Source of the DNA: an uncultured Muribaculaceae bacterium
GTDB lineage: Bacteria > Bacteroidota > Bacteroidia > Bacteroidales > Muribaculaceae
NCBI GenBank assembly: GCA_910584055.1
Contig: CAJTZS010000082.1
Span: 1-6,570, forward strand
Direction: 5' to 3'
Length of the DNA stretch: 6,570 nt
In this document: positions 1 to 4,963 of the stretch, in pieces
Position numbering within the stretch: position 1 is the stretch's first letter
Layout: each line of letters opens with the position of its first letter
The notes under the pieces: model-generated
What the model was told of the DNA's origin: nothing
The model's input: the letters and a program-made list of their open reading frames with translations, nothing else
Databases searched by the model: none
Translations under genes and position numbers: made by a program

Positions 1-39
1 GTACCTCGTTATTATTGTTACAGTGTCAATATCGGGCAT
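1..39 (-). CDS. possible start of a leftward gene, cut by the window edge
   Basis: An ATG at 39-37 on the minus strand opens a frame of 13 codons (MPDIDTVTIITRY) that reaches the window edge without a stop. It lies about 80 bases downstream of the Bacteroides-type promoter at 125-156, which would give a plausible leader. Thirteen codons are too few to assign a family, and a competing ATG at 44-42 soon stops. No strong ribosome binding site is visible. The call rests only on the promoter and the open frame, so it is tentative. Confidence 0.3.
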   Translation of the reverse strand, partial: MPDIDTVTIITRY

Positions 40-124
40 GGCATCCGTCGGGGAGTATCGTTCCTGTTCCGGTCTATAAAGTTGAACGTGTCGCTTCGGG
101 CGTGCGTTGCCTTCAATCGTTACA

Positions 125-156
125 TAAAGATAACAAAATTTTCCGAGATTTCCAAA
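125..156 (-). promoter_or_regulatory. Bacteroides-type promoter, leftward (P3)
   Basis: On the minus strand TTTG (156-153) is followed by 20 bases and then TATCTTTA (132-125). This matches the Bacteroides primary sigma consensus TTTG-N19-21-TAnnTTTG with one mismatch in the -7 box. Transcription would start near 118 and run left toward the ATG at 39. Confidence 0.45.
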
Positions 157-265
157 TCGGCACAATCTCCCGTCCGCGGTTGACATTGTCGGCTATCGTG
201 TGTGTATGATGTAGGTGTGTATCGATAGTGTCCACAAGTGTCTCACCTGAACATGGGCACCGGTG

Positions 266-300
266 TCGGTGTAAGGTTCGGGTAAGTACCCGCACACCGA
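266..300 (-). other. two-tier stem-loop in the unassigned GC-rich region
   Basis: TCGGTGT (266-272) pairs perfectly with ACACCGA (294-300). Inside it CGGGT (279-283) pairs with ACCCG (288-292) around a 4-base loop, with a one-sided bulge between the stems. The two aligned helices suggest a folded RNA or a protein-binding cruciform rather than chance alone. It would lie inside a transcript from the leftward promoter at 625-657. I know of no named RNA family that it matches. Confidence 0.35.
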
Positions 301-371
301 TTTGTTTGCAAGGTATTGCGCATCCGGCAGCGAAATTCAGGCACACATTCGGGTGTTGTGCGTCGGTTTGT

Positions 372-389
372 CCGACCCATCGGGGTCGG
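372..389 (-). other. compact 7-bp hairpin
   Basis: CCGACCC (372-378) and GGGTCGG (383-389) form a perfect GC-rich stem with a 4-base loop. It starts about 12 bases after the stop of the small ORF at 401-592. No T-run follows on the minus strand, so it is not a clear intrinsic terminator. It could be a structured element between short ORFs. Confidence 0.35.
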
Positions 390-400
390 CTCACAGAGAG

Positions 401-592
401 TCAGCCCACTCTTGGACTGCGGGTTATGTCTGCGGCGGATAAGGGCGCGACCGTCACGGCAGAGATGATGTAACACTCCGCTATGGTCGCGAAATATGCC
501 ACCGCAACTTTCCTAACAAGGCATTGTTCAGAAAAGTTCACGATACAGCGAAAAATATCATCCATAGTCAAAAGTAGTGCATGACCGGGCAT
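401..592 (-). CDS. small hypothetical protein or leader ORF, 63 aa
   Basis: The ATG at 592-590 lies about 25 bases downstream of the predicted start of transcription from the perfect promoter at 625-657. AGAAG sits about 3 bases before the ATG as a weak ribosome binding site. The protein begins MPGHALLLTMDDIF; residues ~25-50 are fairly hydrophobic, reading AVAYFATIAECYIISAVTV, and could be a membrane or signal-like segment. I do not recognise the family. No second gene clearly follows; a GTG-started frame begins 6 bases past the stop but has a poor composition. Position behind a good promoter favours a real short gene or a regulatory leader, but a non-coding transcript is equally possible. 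Confidence 0.35.
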   Translation of the reverse strand: MPGHALLLTMDDIFRCIVNFSEQCLVRKVAVAYFATIAECYIISAVTVAPLSAADITRSPRVG

Positions 593-624
593 TAGCTTCT
601 GGTTCTGAACTTTCTTTTCAGCGG

Positions 625-657
625 CAAAGATAAAGTGTAATTTTCAATCCCGCCAAA
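625..657 (-). promoter_or_regulatory. Bacteroides-type promoter, leftward (P2)
   Basis: On the minus strand TTTG (657-654) is followed by 21 bases and TATCTTTG (632-625), an exact match to TTTG-N19-21-TAnnTTTG. Transcription should start near 617 and read into the small ORF beginning at 592. Confidence 0.6.
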
Positions 658-681
658 TATTTTCCGCCGGATATAGCACAA

Positions 682-711
682 GGTTGTACATGTATCTCAG
701 TATATACAACC
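682..711. repeat. imperfect inverted repeat between two promoters
   Basis: GGTTGTA (682-688) and TACAACC (705-711) are perfect 7-bp arms. The dyad extends inward to 692/701 with one mismatch and one wobble, leaving an 8-base centre. It begins some 26 bases downstream of the expected start of transcription of the promoter at 744-776 and upstream of the one at 625-657. That suits an operator or a leader hairpin. A 15-codon frame, starting at an ATG at 691-689, lies partly inside it and is probably not significant. Confidence 0.4.
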
Positions 712-743
712 GGTATAGCGATGGTAACCTCTCAAATTGCTAT

Positions 744-776
744 CAAAGATAATACTGCTTCACCGGACTTTCCAAA
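744..776 (-). promoter_or_regulatory. Bacteroides-type promoter, leftward (P1)
   Basis: On the minus strand TTTG (776-773) is followed by 21 bases and TATCTTTG (751-744), an exact consensus match using the same -7 octamer as the promoter 119 bases downstream. Transcription would start near 737. No sizeable ORF follows before the next promoter. Confidence 0.55.
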
Positions 777-818
777 TTATTTCGGGCATGGTTCCCGTTA
801 TTCCGTTCTGGCTCCCTT

Positions 819-1056
819 CTTTTCCCTTTCAAGTTCCCCTTATCAATCTTATCAATCTCAAAATATGCTTATAATCCCCCAAATCTATGCTTTTTGACCC
901 ACTTTTGGGGGATTATAACGAGGTTTTACAATTCTTTTGCCCTTTCATTTACCCTTCCTTGATAGTCTAAATATATTGAATAGCAATTGATTGTGGTTTA
1001 TAATCTTTGGAAAAGACACAGATTTACGGGTATCTTTTGCCCTTTCTTTTGCCCTT
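819..1056. repeat. three spaced copies of a dimeric 12-bp repeat (CTTTTGCCCTTT type)
   Basis: The clearest copy is at 1034-1056, where the 11-mer CTTTTGCCCTT occurs twice with a 12-bp period (1034-1044 and 1046-1056). A second copy at 934-956 has one exact 12-mer (934-945) and one degenerate unit. A third, more degenerate copy is at 819-841. The first two copies are exactly 100 bp apart and match at 22 of 26 positions when aligned from 931 and 1031. Spaced dimeric sites look like protein-binding sites, for instance recombinase arm sites or a replication or partition protein. A separate exact 9-bp tandem repeat (TTATCAATC) lies at 840-857. Confidence 0.5.
869..918. repeat. perfect 15-bp inverted repeat with 20-base spacer
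   Basis: TTATAATCCCCCAAA (869-883) is exactly complementary to TTTGGGGGATTATAA (904-918). The region is gene-free, about 145 bases beyond the stop of the Panacea gene, so as RNA it could form a stable hairpin ending that operon. No T-run follows on either strand, which argues against a classical intrinsic terminator. A recombination or protein-binding site is the alternative. Confidence 0.55.
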
Positions 1057-1062
1057 AGCTCA

Positions 1063-1614
1063 TCATTTCAAAGCTGATTCAATTTGCATTTGCTCTTCAA
1101 TATATTCAAGCATGGCATCGTCGGCATTTAGAACTCTTGCCATTGAGACAGGAGAAATGACATTTGTTCCATTAGTGCGACGGTTTGCTTCTTCCCAAGC
1201 TTCATCATGTGACTTTCTCATGAGCTGTCCGAAGGTCAAAGATTTATTTTCCTCAATCGACTGCTCCAATGCCTCAATCTCTGACTTGGAAAGATACTTC
1301 AAATCTGCCTCTCGTTTAGGAAGAAGAACATCAGTGGCATCCTCTTCGGCAAACTGGATAACCTCGGACAATTCTTCCGAAAGAATCATCCGAGGGTTAT
1401 TTAGTTCCTTAACCGCATCATACAATTGTGTAGGAACGGGGCCATATTTCAATGCGCAAAACTCATCAGGCACAAAGCCGCTGCCCCATTTCGCCAGATG
1501 CTTCATCTCCGCGAAATAGAGAATCTTGAAAGCATGGTAGAAATCAACACCACCAGTCTTGTCAAGAATAAACAGAACTAACTCTGAGAGTTTCTTACGG
1601 TCGTGACTCGTCAT
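1063..1614 (-). CDS. Panacea-domain (SocA-like, DUF4065) protein, third gene of the toxin-antitoxin operon
   Basis: This 183-residue protein fills the usual length of a single Panacea domain. Family landmarks are visible: a KILYFAEMKHLAKWG segment at residues 30-44, the signature ALKYGPVP at 54-61 followed by QLYD, and SHDEAW at 135-140 near the C-terminal end. Panacea proteins include SocA of Caulobacter, a proteolytic adaptor that delivers the toxin SocB to ClpXP, and antitoxins of the PanAT type that neutralise many unrelated toxins. The ATG lies 8 bases after the stop of the HigA-ImmA gene, so the two are almost certainly cotranscribed and perhaps translationally coupled. I infer an auxiliary antitoxin, chaperone or proteolysis adaptor for the neighbouring toxin pair. 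The family call is strong; the exact role is not shown by sequence. The gene ends in tandem stops (TGA TGA). Confidence 0.85.
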   Translation of the reverse strand: MTSHDRKKLSELVLFILDKTGGVDFYHAFKILYFAEMKHLAKWGSGFVPDEFCALKYGPVPTQLYDAVKELNNPRMILSEELSEVIQFAEEDATDVLLPKREADLKYLSKSEIEALEQSIEENKSLTFGQLMRKSHDEAWEEANRRTNGTNVISPVSMARVLNADDAMLEYIEEQMQIESALK

Positions 1615-1622
1615 TTATTATG

Positions 1623-2582
1623 TCACTTGCTCATCCACAAAGCGGCAAATTCATCCGCTTCCTTTTCTTTTTCCGGATCTTTGTCTCCGTAATTGACATT
1701 CTCCATAAAGATGTCTTTCTTGCCATGCAGCAAGATATGGCCTATCTCATGGAAGAGTGTATTCCAAAAATCATCTTCATTTTCAAACTTCTTGGCAAGT
1801 TGTATACAAGGACCTCCATAGATGTATCTTGCACATCCTTTTACGGGTGCGGATGAAAGCGTTTCAGTGAAAACCATCTTGACTCCGGCGTTGCCAAGTA
1901 GAGAAGCCAATACCTCTTGATAGTTGGAGGCTCCGGATTTTCGGATTTCAACAACATCATTAAGAATGCCTCGGAGAAGTTTGGCTGTATATTTTGCCTC
2001 AATGGATATTTCTCCAGCCTGTATTTCGCCCTGTCGCAGCCAAGCGGAAAGAGCGTATGGATCACAAGCTTCGGCAAGAGTGATACTGAACGCTACGCGA
2101 AGTCGCTGATTGAGGTAAAAATCTTCCCATCCTTTTGGGGAGCTTACGGCAAAGAATGTACACAAGGTGTCGACAATATTCTTCTCGTCACCATGAGTGT
2201 CATTTATACCCGAAAACCATCCGAGACTTGAGATTTCTGCATAAGGGAACTTTTTTGCCCACCGCATACCCTCTTTGAGCGTTTTTTCTCTCTTCTTGCG
2301 GGCTATGAACTCATCATAGCTCTTTTGATGGCGGAGCCACATGTGTGCCGGTATTTTGGTCACCATTTCAAATGCGACTGCCATGTCAGGGGTTATGGAA
2401 CTCTTGCCTTTTAAGACTGCTATAATAGTCTTTTCGGGTTTGGAAACCCTCGTGGCAAATTCCTTCACTCCCATTCCCATCTCTTGTAACTTTTCATCAA
2501 GAGTCTCGCCGGGATGATAAACGACCGGCAACTTTGCAGGGTCGAAAAACGGTCTTGTCTGTGCCATATCTTTATTTGCCAT
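1623..2582 (-). CDS. higA: HigA-type HTH antitoxin fused to an ImmA/IrrE-like metallopeptidase domain
   Basis: A 319-residue protein with two parts. Residues ~20-95 are a HigA-like XRE helix-turn-helix domain, opening with the family hallmark HPGETLDEKLQEMG (from residue 23). Residues ~225-319 are an ImmA/IrrE-type zinc peptidase domain with FHEIGHILLHG (HEIGH at 278-282) and the downstream EKEADEFA (probable third ligand E308). The middle ~95-225 is helical with no recognised motif. HigA binds its own promoter and neutralises HigB; ImmA-type peptidases cleave repressors in other systems, so this protein may process itself or another regulator. I chose the ATG at 2582, overlapping the end of the toxin gene by 11 bases; the ATG at 2567 (MAQTRPFF) is a close alternative. 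A longer frame from 2648 lies inside the toxin gene and is unlikely. The C-terminus ends soon after the third ligand, shorter than many ImmA proteins. Confidence 0.88.
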   Translation of the reverse strand: MANKDMAQTRPFFDPAKLPVVYHPGETLDEKLQEMGMGVKEFATRVSKPEKTIIAVLKGKSSITPDMAVAFEMVTKIPAHMWLRHQKSYDEFIARKKREKTLKEGMRWAKKFPYAEISSLGWFSGINDTHGDEKNIVDTLCTFFAVSSPKGWEDFYLNQRLRVAFSITLAEACDPYALSAWLRQGEIQAGEISIEAKYTAKLLRGILNDVVEIRKSGASNYQEVLASLLGNAGVKMVFTETLSSAPVKGCARYIYGGPCIQLAKKFENEDDFWNTLFHEIGHILLHGKKDIFMENVNYGDKDPEKEKEADEFAALWMSK

Positions 2583-2910
2583 GATAGTTTGTAATCTCGA
2601 TAACTTCGACGCCTTTGATTTCCAGCCAGACATATCTACCCGAGGCATCGGTCGGTATAGGGTCTTCGTGTGGCTCGAATATCAAGCGGTAGGGGTGGTC
2701 AAGGTCACATGCCCACTGACCTTTCCTGTCTGCCTTCAATTCGTGAAAATTACCGGGTATATTCCTTACATCTTCAAGAGTCGTAGCGTTAATCAAAGCT
2801 CCTAATCTCGTGAGGAACAATTTTGTTCTTAACGGCCCGAGCTCTCTCGTCAACTTGGAAGGGTTGTCCAGCAATTTTTCGAGCTTTTTATTTTGAAACG
2901 AAATATTCAC
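2572..2910 (-). CDS. higB: HigB/RelE-family toxin
   Basis: A 112-residue protein of the HigB type (RelE/ParE superfamily), known family role cleavage of mRNA on the ribosome. The core is visible at residues ~52-80: PGNFHELKADRKGQWACDL then HPYRLIFEP, matching the family pattern PGN-x-H-x-L-K-x-D-x-x-G-x-W and YR-x-x-F. Conserved basic residues H56, K59, R62 and R75 are candidates for RNA binding and cleavage. The C-terminal strand VEVIEITNYHGK closes the fold. The start codon is GTG, forced by an in-frame TAA 12 bases upstream; AAAGAGA lies directly before it, a very tight ribosome binding site. Toxin-before-antitoxin order and overlap with the next gene are typical of higBA. It appears intact. 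Confidence 0.85.
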   Translation of the reverse strand: MNISFQNKKLEKLLDNPSKLTRELGPLRTKLFLTRLGALINATTLEDVRNIPGNFHELKADRKGQWACDLDHPYRLIFEPHEDPIPTDASGRYVWLEIKGVEVIEITNYHGK

Positions 2911-2930
2911 TCTCTTTGTTTAATTGGTTC

Positions 2931-3001
2931 ACACATGCTGTAAGTCATTTCATGTGCAAAATTATATAATTATTTTTAATTACACAAACTGTAAGTGATT
3001 T
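2931..3001 (-). promoter_or_regulatory. toxin-antitoxin promoter with two flanking operator-like repeats
   Basis: On the minus strand TTTG (2988-2985) is followed by 20 bases and TAATTTTG (2964-2957), an exact Bacteroides promoter, with transcription expected near 2950. Two 20-bp direct repeats bracket it: ACACATGCTGTAAGTCATTT (2931-2950) and ACACAAACTGTAAGTGATTT (2982-3001), identical at 17 of 20 positions and 51 bp apart. The second contains the dyad TTACA-N5-TGTAA (2980-2994) and covers the -33 box; the first lies at the start of transcription. This is the layout expected for autorepression by the HigA HTH domain. Confidence 0.6.
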
Positions 3002-3004
3002 AAT

Positions 3005-4468
3005 TTACCACATATCATTCTCTTTCTTCGACATGGCGGCGATTTCGTCGGCTATCTCCTCGGAGGAGAGTTTGATATAGTCCATGAAGGTCTTTTGGGT
3101 CTTATGGCCGCTGACGTGCATCATCTGGAGGATGGTGTACCTGTGGCTGAGGTACATATTCGTGATGCCGGTGCGTCGGGCGGTGTGGCTTGTCACACAC
3201 TCATAGCGCGGCACAATCACGTTGCCGTTGAGGTCGGTCTCCGGTTCCTTCTTCTCTTTTCTCAACGCCTCCTTCTGCTTCATGGTGAGCTTGGTCGGCA
3301 CTTTCTCTTTCAGTGACGGCAACTGCTCCGACAGGTCTTTGAGAATATCCTTGATGTAGCGGTTCAGCACCTGCTCGTTGGCTTTCGGAATATTGTAGCC
3401 GTACTTCTCGCAGATGGTGATAAGGTTCTCGTTGAGAATGGGGATTGTTACCTCGGTCTTGGTCTTCTGCTGCACAAGACGGATGATGCGCGTCCCCTTG
3501 CGGGTGGTCTCAAAATTGTCAACATTGAGGTTGTTGTAATCGCTTACACGCTGACAGGTGTAGCAGCCAATGAGAAAAACATCGCGGATGTGTTCTTTCT
3601 TCCCGGTCAGAGGCATTTCATAGAGAGCCTGCAACTCCTCCTCGGTGAGATAAATCTCGACAGCCTTGTCGCGGTCTTCAATCTTCTTCTTGACAATGAG
3701 CGCGGCAGCTCTCTGATTATCATGTACGCCGTCAACGAATGCGGCATTGATAAGAGCCTTCAGGTTTGTCAGATGCTTGTTGACCACCTTCGCCATGTAG
3801 CCGTGCTTCTGTAAGTAGTTGATGTAGCGTGACACAAACGCACGGTCGATGTCTGCCCATCCGAACTTGTGCAATGTGTCGAAGCCTTCATAGACACCAA
3901 TAAAACTTTTCCATGCCTTGCAGGTGCCGGGTGCATAGTCGTCACTGCCAATCTTGCGCGCCCCGCTCTTGATGTCATCGACAAACTGAACGAGGAACGG
4001 CCAGATAAGGCGGTTCTTCTCATCCTCGATACGTTTCTTTTCCTCGGCTTTCTTGCGGGCTTTTTCTTTCGCCGCCTCACGTTTGGCGATAGCCTTACGC
4101 TCAGCCTCGGCGGCTTCCTCCATCGCCCGACGTTCAGCGTCCACTTTCTCCGGCTCTGAGATATAGCGCACATCCATGTCGAGAGCCTCGCGGTCAAAGT
4201 TCACCTTTGCGAGATGGGCCTTGACTATGCCCTCAATCTGCGTGAGCTTGGCATGAAGCTGATAATTCTTCTTCTGATGCGCCAGCCATGCGCGGGGTGA
4301 TGTCGTAGCCTTCTGCCAGTCGGCAACCTCAACCTGAAGCATGGTCGAAATCAGCACATCAACCTTGCGGGTATGGATGCGGATAAAGAGGGTTGCTGTT
4401 TCCTTCTTCAAATCCTTGGTACGGACATGAAACGGGGTCAGTTTTTTCGGAGAGGGTGATTTTGTCAT
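3005..4468 (-). CDS. tyrosine recombinase (integrase) of a Bacteroidales mobile element
   Basis: A 487-residue site-specific recombinase, expected to integrate and excise the element. Residues ~10-105 resemble the N-terminal arm-DNA-binding part; ~105-152 form a strongly charged Lys/Glu/Ala-rich helix, probably coiled coil; ~155-260 the core-binding SAM-like domain; ~270-487 the catalytic domain. All catalytic residues are present: R307 (in CQRVSDY), K335 (QQKTKTEV), H428 and R431 (SHTARRTG), H455 (SGHKTQ) and the nucleophile Y464 (FMDYIKLS). About 40 extra basic residues precede the HxxR box (~380-422). I chose the ATG at 4468 over the in-frame GTG at 4516, which would add 16 residues; both lie downstream of the promoter at 4537-4569. 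The stop lies 4 bases from the toxin-antitoxin operator, so the units are separate. It looks functional. Confidence 0.93.
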   Translation of the reverse strand: MTKSPSPKKLTPFHVRTKDLKKETATLFIRIHTRKVDVLISTMLQVEVADWQKATTSPRAWLAHQKKNYQLHAKLTQIEGIVKAHLAKVNFDREALDMDVRYISEPEKVDAERRAMEEAAEAERKAIAKREAAKEKARKKAEEKKRIEDEKNRLIWPFLVQFVDDIKSGARKIGSDDYAPGTCKAWKSFIGVYEGFDTLHKFGWADIDRAFVSRYINYLQKHGYMAKVVNKHLTNLKALINAAFVDGVHDNQRAAALIVKKKIEDRDKAVEIYLTEEELQALYEMPLTGKKEHIRDVFLIGCYTCQRVSDYNNLNVDNFETTRKGTRIIRLVQQKTKTEVTIPILNENLITICEKYGYNIPKANEQVLNRYIKDILKDLSEQLPSLKEKVPTKLTMKQKEALRKEKKEPETDLNGNVIVPRYECVTSHTARRTGITNMYLSHRYTILQMMHVSGHKTQKTFMDYIKLSSEEIADEIAAMSKKENDMW

Positions 4469-4536
4469 ATCTTCGATGTTATAAATTTCTGAATGGTGGC
4501 GTTTGCATTCGTTCACAATCAGCCACTTTGGTTCTG

Positions 4537-4569
4537 CAAATATAACAACCCAAACCGCAATTTGTCAAG
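4537..4569 (-). promoter_or_regulatory. integrase promoter
   Basis: On the minus strand CTTG (4569-4566) is followed by 21 bases and TATATTTG (4544-4537). The -7 box is perfect for TAnnTTTG and the -33 box matches three of four. Transcription would start near 4530, giving a leader of about 60 bases to the ATG at 4468. Confidence 0.5.
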
Positions 4570-4571
4570 TC

Positions 4572-4595
4572 GGGTCACCACGTGGGTCACCACGT
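4572..4595. repeat. perfect tandem 12-bp repeat upstream of the integrase promoter
   Basis: GGGTCACCACGT occurs twice back to back (4572-4583 and 4584-4595), ending 2 bases from the -33 box of the integrase promoter. Adjacent identical 12-mers in this place fit an operator or a recombinase binding site. Confidence 0.6.
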
Positions 4596-4598
4596 TTT

Positions 4599-4681
4599 TT
4601 GAATGAATCTGAAAATAGGCAAAATTCATCAAAGTTCATATTGTACTATCATTCAACGTTTTGCCTAAACAAGTCATTCAA
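4599..4681. repeat. nested inverted repeats, attP-like candidate
   Basis: Outer arms TTGAATGA (4599-4606) and TCATTCAA (4674-4681) and inner arms TAGGCAAAA (4616-4624) and TTTTGCCTA (4659-4667) are all exact and share nearly the same centre near 4640-4641. The inner spacer is 34 bases. Further ATTCATTC copies follow at about 4682-4700. The location directly upstream of the integrase suggests recombinase sites, but no attachment core has been identified. Confidence 0.4.
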
Positions 4682-4738
4682 ATTCATTCGTATTCATTCA
4701 TAAACTCAGGTTCTGGTGGCACCACCCAAGCAAAGATT

Positions 4739-4775
4739 AAATCGCTAATTCTTACAGAGTTGGCGATTTTTCTTT
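4739..4775 (+). terminator. hairpin followed by a T-rich tract
   Basis: AAATCGC (4739-4745) pairs with GCGATTT (4763-4769), and the stem continues inward through weak A-T and G-T pairs. A run of T interrupted by one C follows on the plus strand (to 4776). It looks like an intrinsic terminator for rightward transcription, although no plus-strand gene lies upstream in the window. The stem is short in GC. Confidence 0.35.
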
Positions 4776-4956
4776 TAGTCACTACAGGGCGTAGTCACTA
4801 TAATAGTCACTATCTAAATCGCTATAAACCACGATAAATCGGCTTGATTAAACTGTATTAAAAAGTAGCGTTTAATTCTAAACCCAATTAAATTCTACAT
4901 TAAATTCTCTGCAAAATAATAGTGACTATCGGCGTGGTGCGCTGAGATAGTCACTA
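4776..4956. repeat. five copies of the 9-bp box TAGT[C/G]ACTA
   Basis: Exact copies of TAGTCACTA lie at 4776-4784, 4792-4800, 4804-4812 and 4948-4956, and its reverse complement at 4920-4928. Each box is a quasi-palindrome (TAGT-N-ACTA), as for a dimeric binding protein. Between the clusters are A/T-rich near-repeats, including two 12-mers beginning ATTAAATTCT (4887-4898 and 4899-4910, 10 of 12 identical), and the decamer TAAATCGCTA at 4738-4747 and 4815-4824. The stretch has no gene. It resembles iterons or arm-type sites. Confidence 0.6.
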
Positions 4957-4958
4957 TT
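4918..4958 (-). terminator. probable terminator after the relaxase gene, possibly bidirectional
   Basis: AATAGTGACTATC (4918-4930) is the exact complement of GATAGTCACTATT (4946-4958), a 13-bp stem with a 15-base loop in which GCG and CGC (4932-4934, 4940-4942) can also pair. It begins 5 bases past the relaxase stop codon and is followed by ATTATTTT on the minus strand and by TTATTTT on the plus strand. Its arms are two of the five TAGT[C/G]ACTA boxes, so it may also bind protein. Confidence 0.5.
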
Positions 4959-4963
4959 TTATT

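Noticed and set aside
113..394. 93-codon minus-strand frame starting at GTG after the small ORF
   Set aside because: Its Cys/His/Arg/Thr-rich composition is implausible, no ribosome binding site is seen, and the promoter at 125-156 lies inside its end.
32..791. 10-bp direct repeat TCGGGCATGG at 32-41 and 782-791
   Set aside because: A single 10-mer match over 750 bp has little weight, and the flanks diverge at once, so it was not called as element ends.
869..918. Invertible promoter switch as in Bacteroides capsule loci
   Set aside because: The 20-base spacer is too short to hold a promoter, and the leftward promoters lie outside the inverted repeat.
1007..1519. 170-codon plus-strand frame opposite the Panacea gene
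   Set aside because: It is antisense to a clear family member and is Ser-rich, as expected for the complement of such coding sequence; no promoter or motif supports it.
2583..2648. An in-frame ATG at 2648 that would extend the HigA-ImmA protein by 22 residues
   Set aside because: The extension lies wholly inside the toxin gene, has no HigA-like character, and the ATG at 2582 or 2567 places the HPGET motif at the usual distance from the start.
3769..4197. Arg-rich 142-codon frame overlapping the integrase on the same strand
   Set aside because: It is an out-of-frame shadow of the Lys/Glu-rich helix of the integrase, which has full catalytic motifs in the true frame.
4700..4775. Possible 3' end of a tRNA gene as attachment site (GGTTC...CACCACC)
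   Set aside because: The T-loop pattern TTCRANY is absent (the bases read TTCTGGT) and no cloverleaf can be drawn. Only the hairpin with a T-rich tail was kept.
4776..4956. CRISPR array
   Set aside because: The repeated boxes are only 9 bp, irregularly spaced, and occur in both orientations, with no spacers of constant length and no cas gene.
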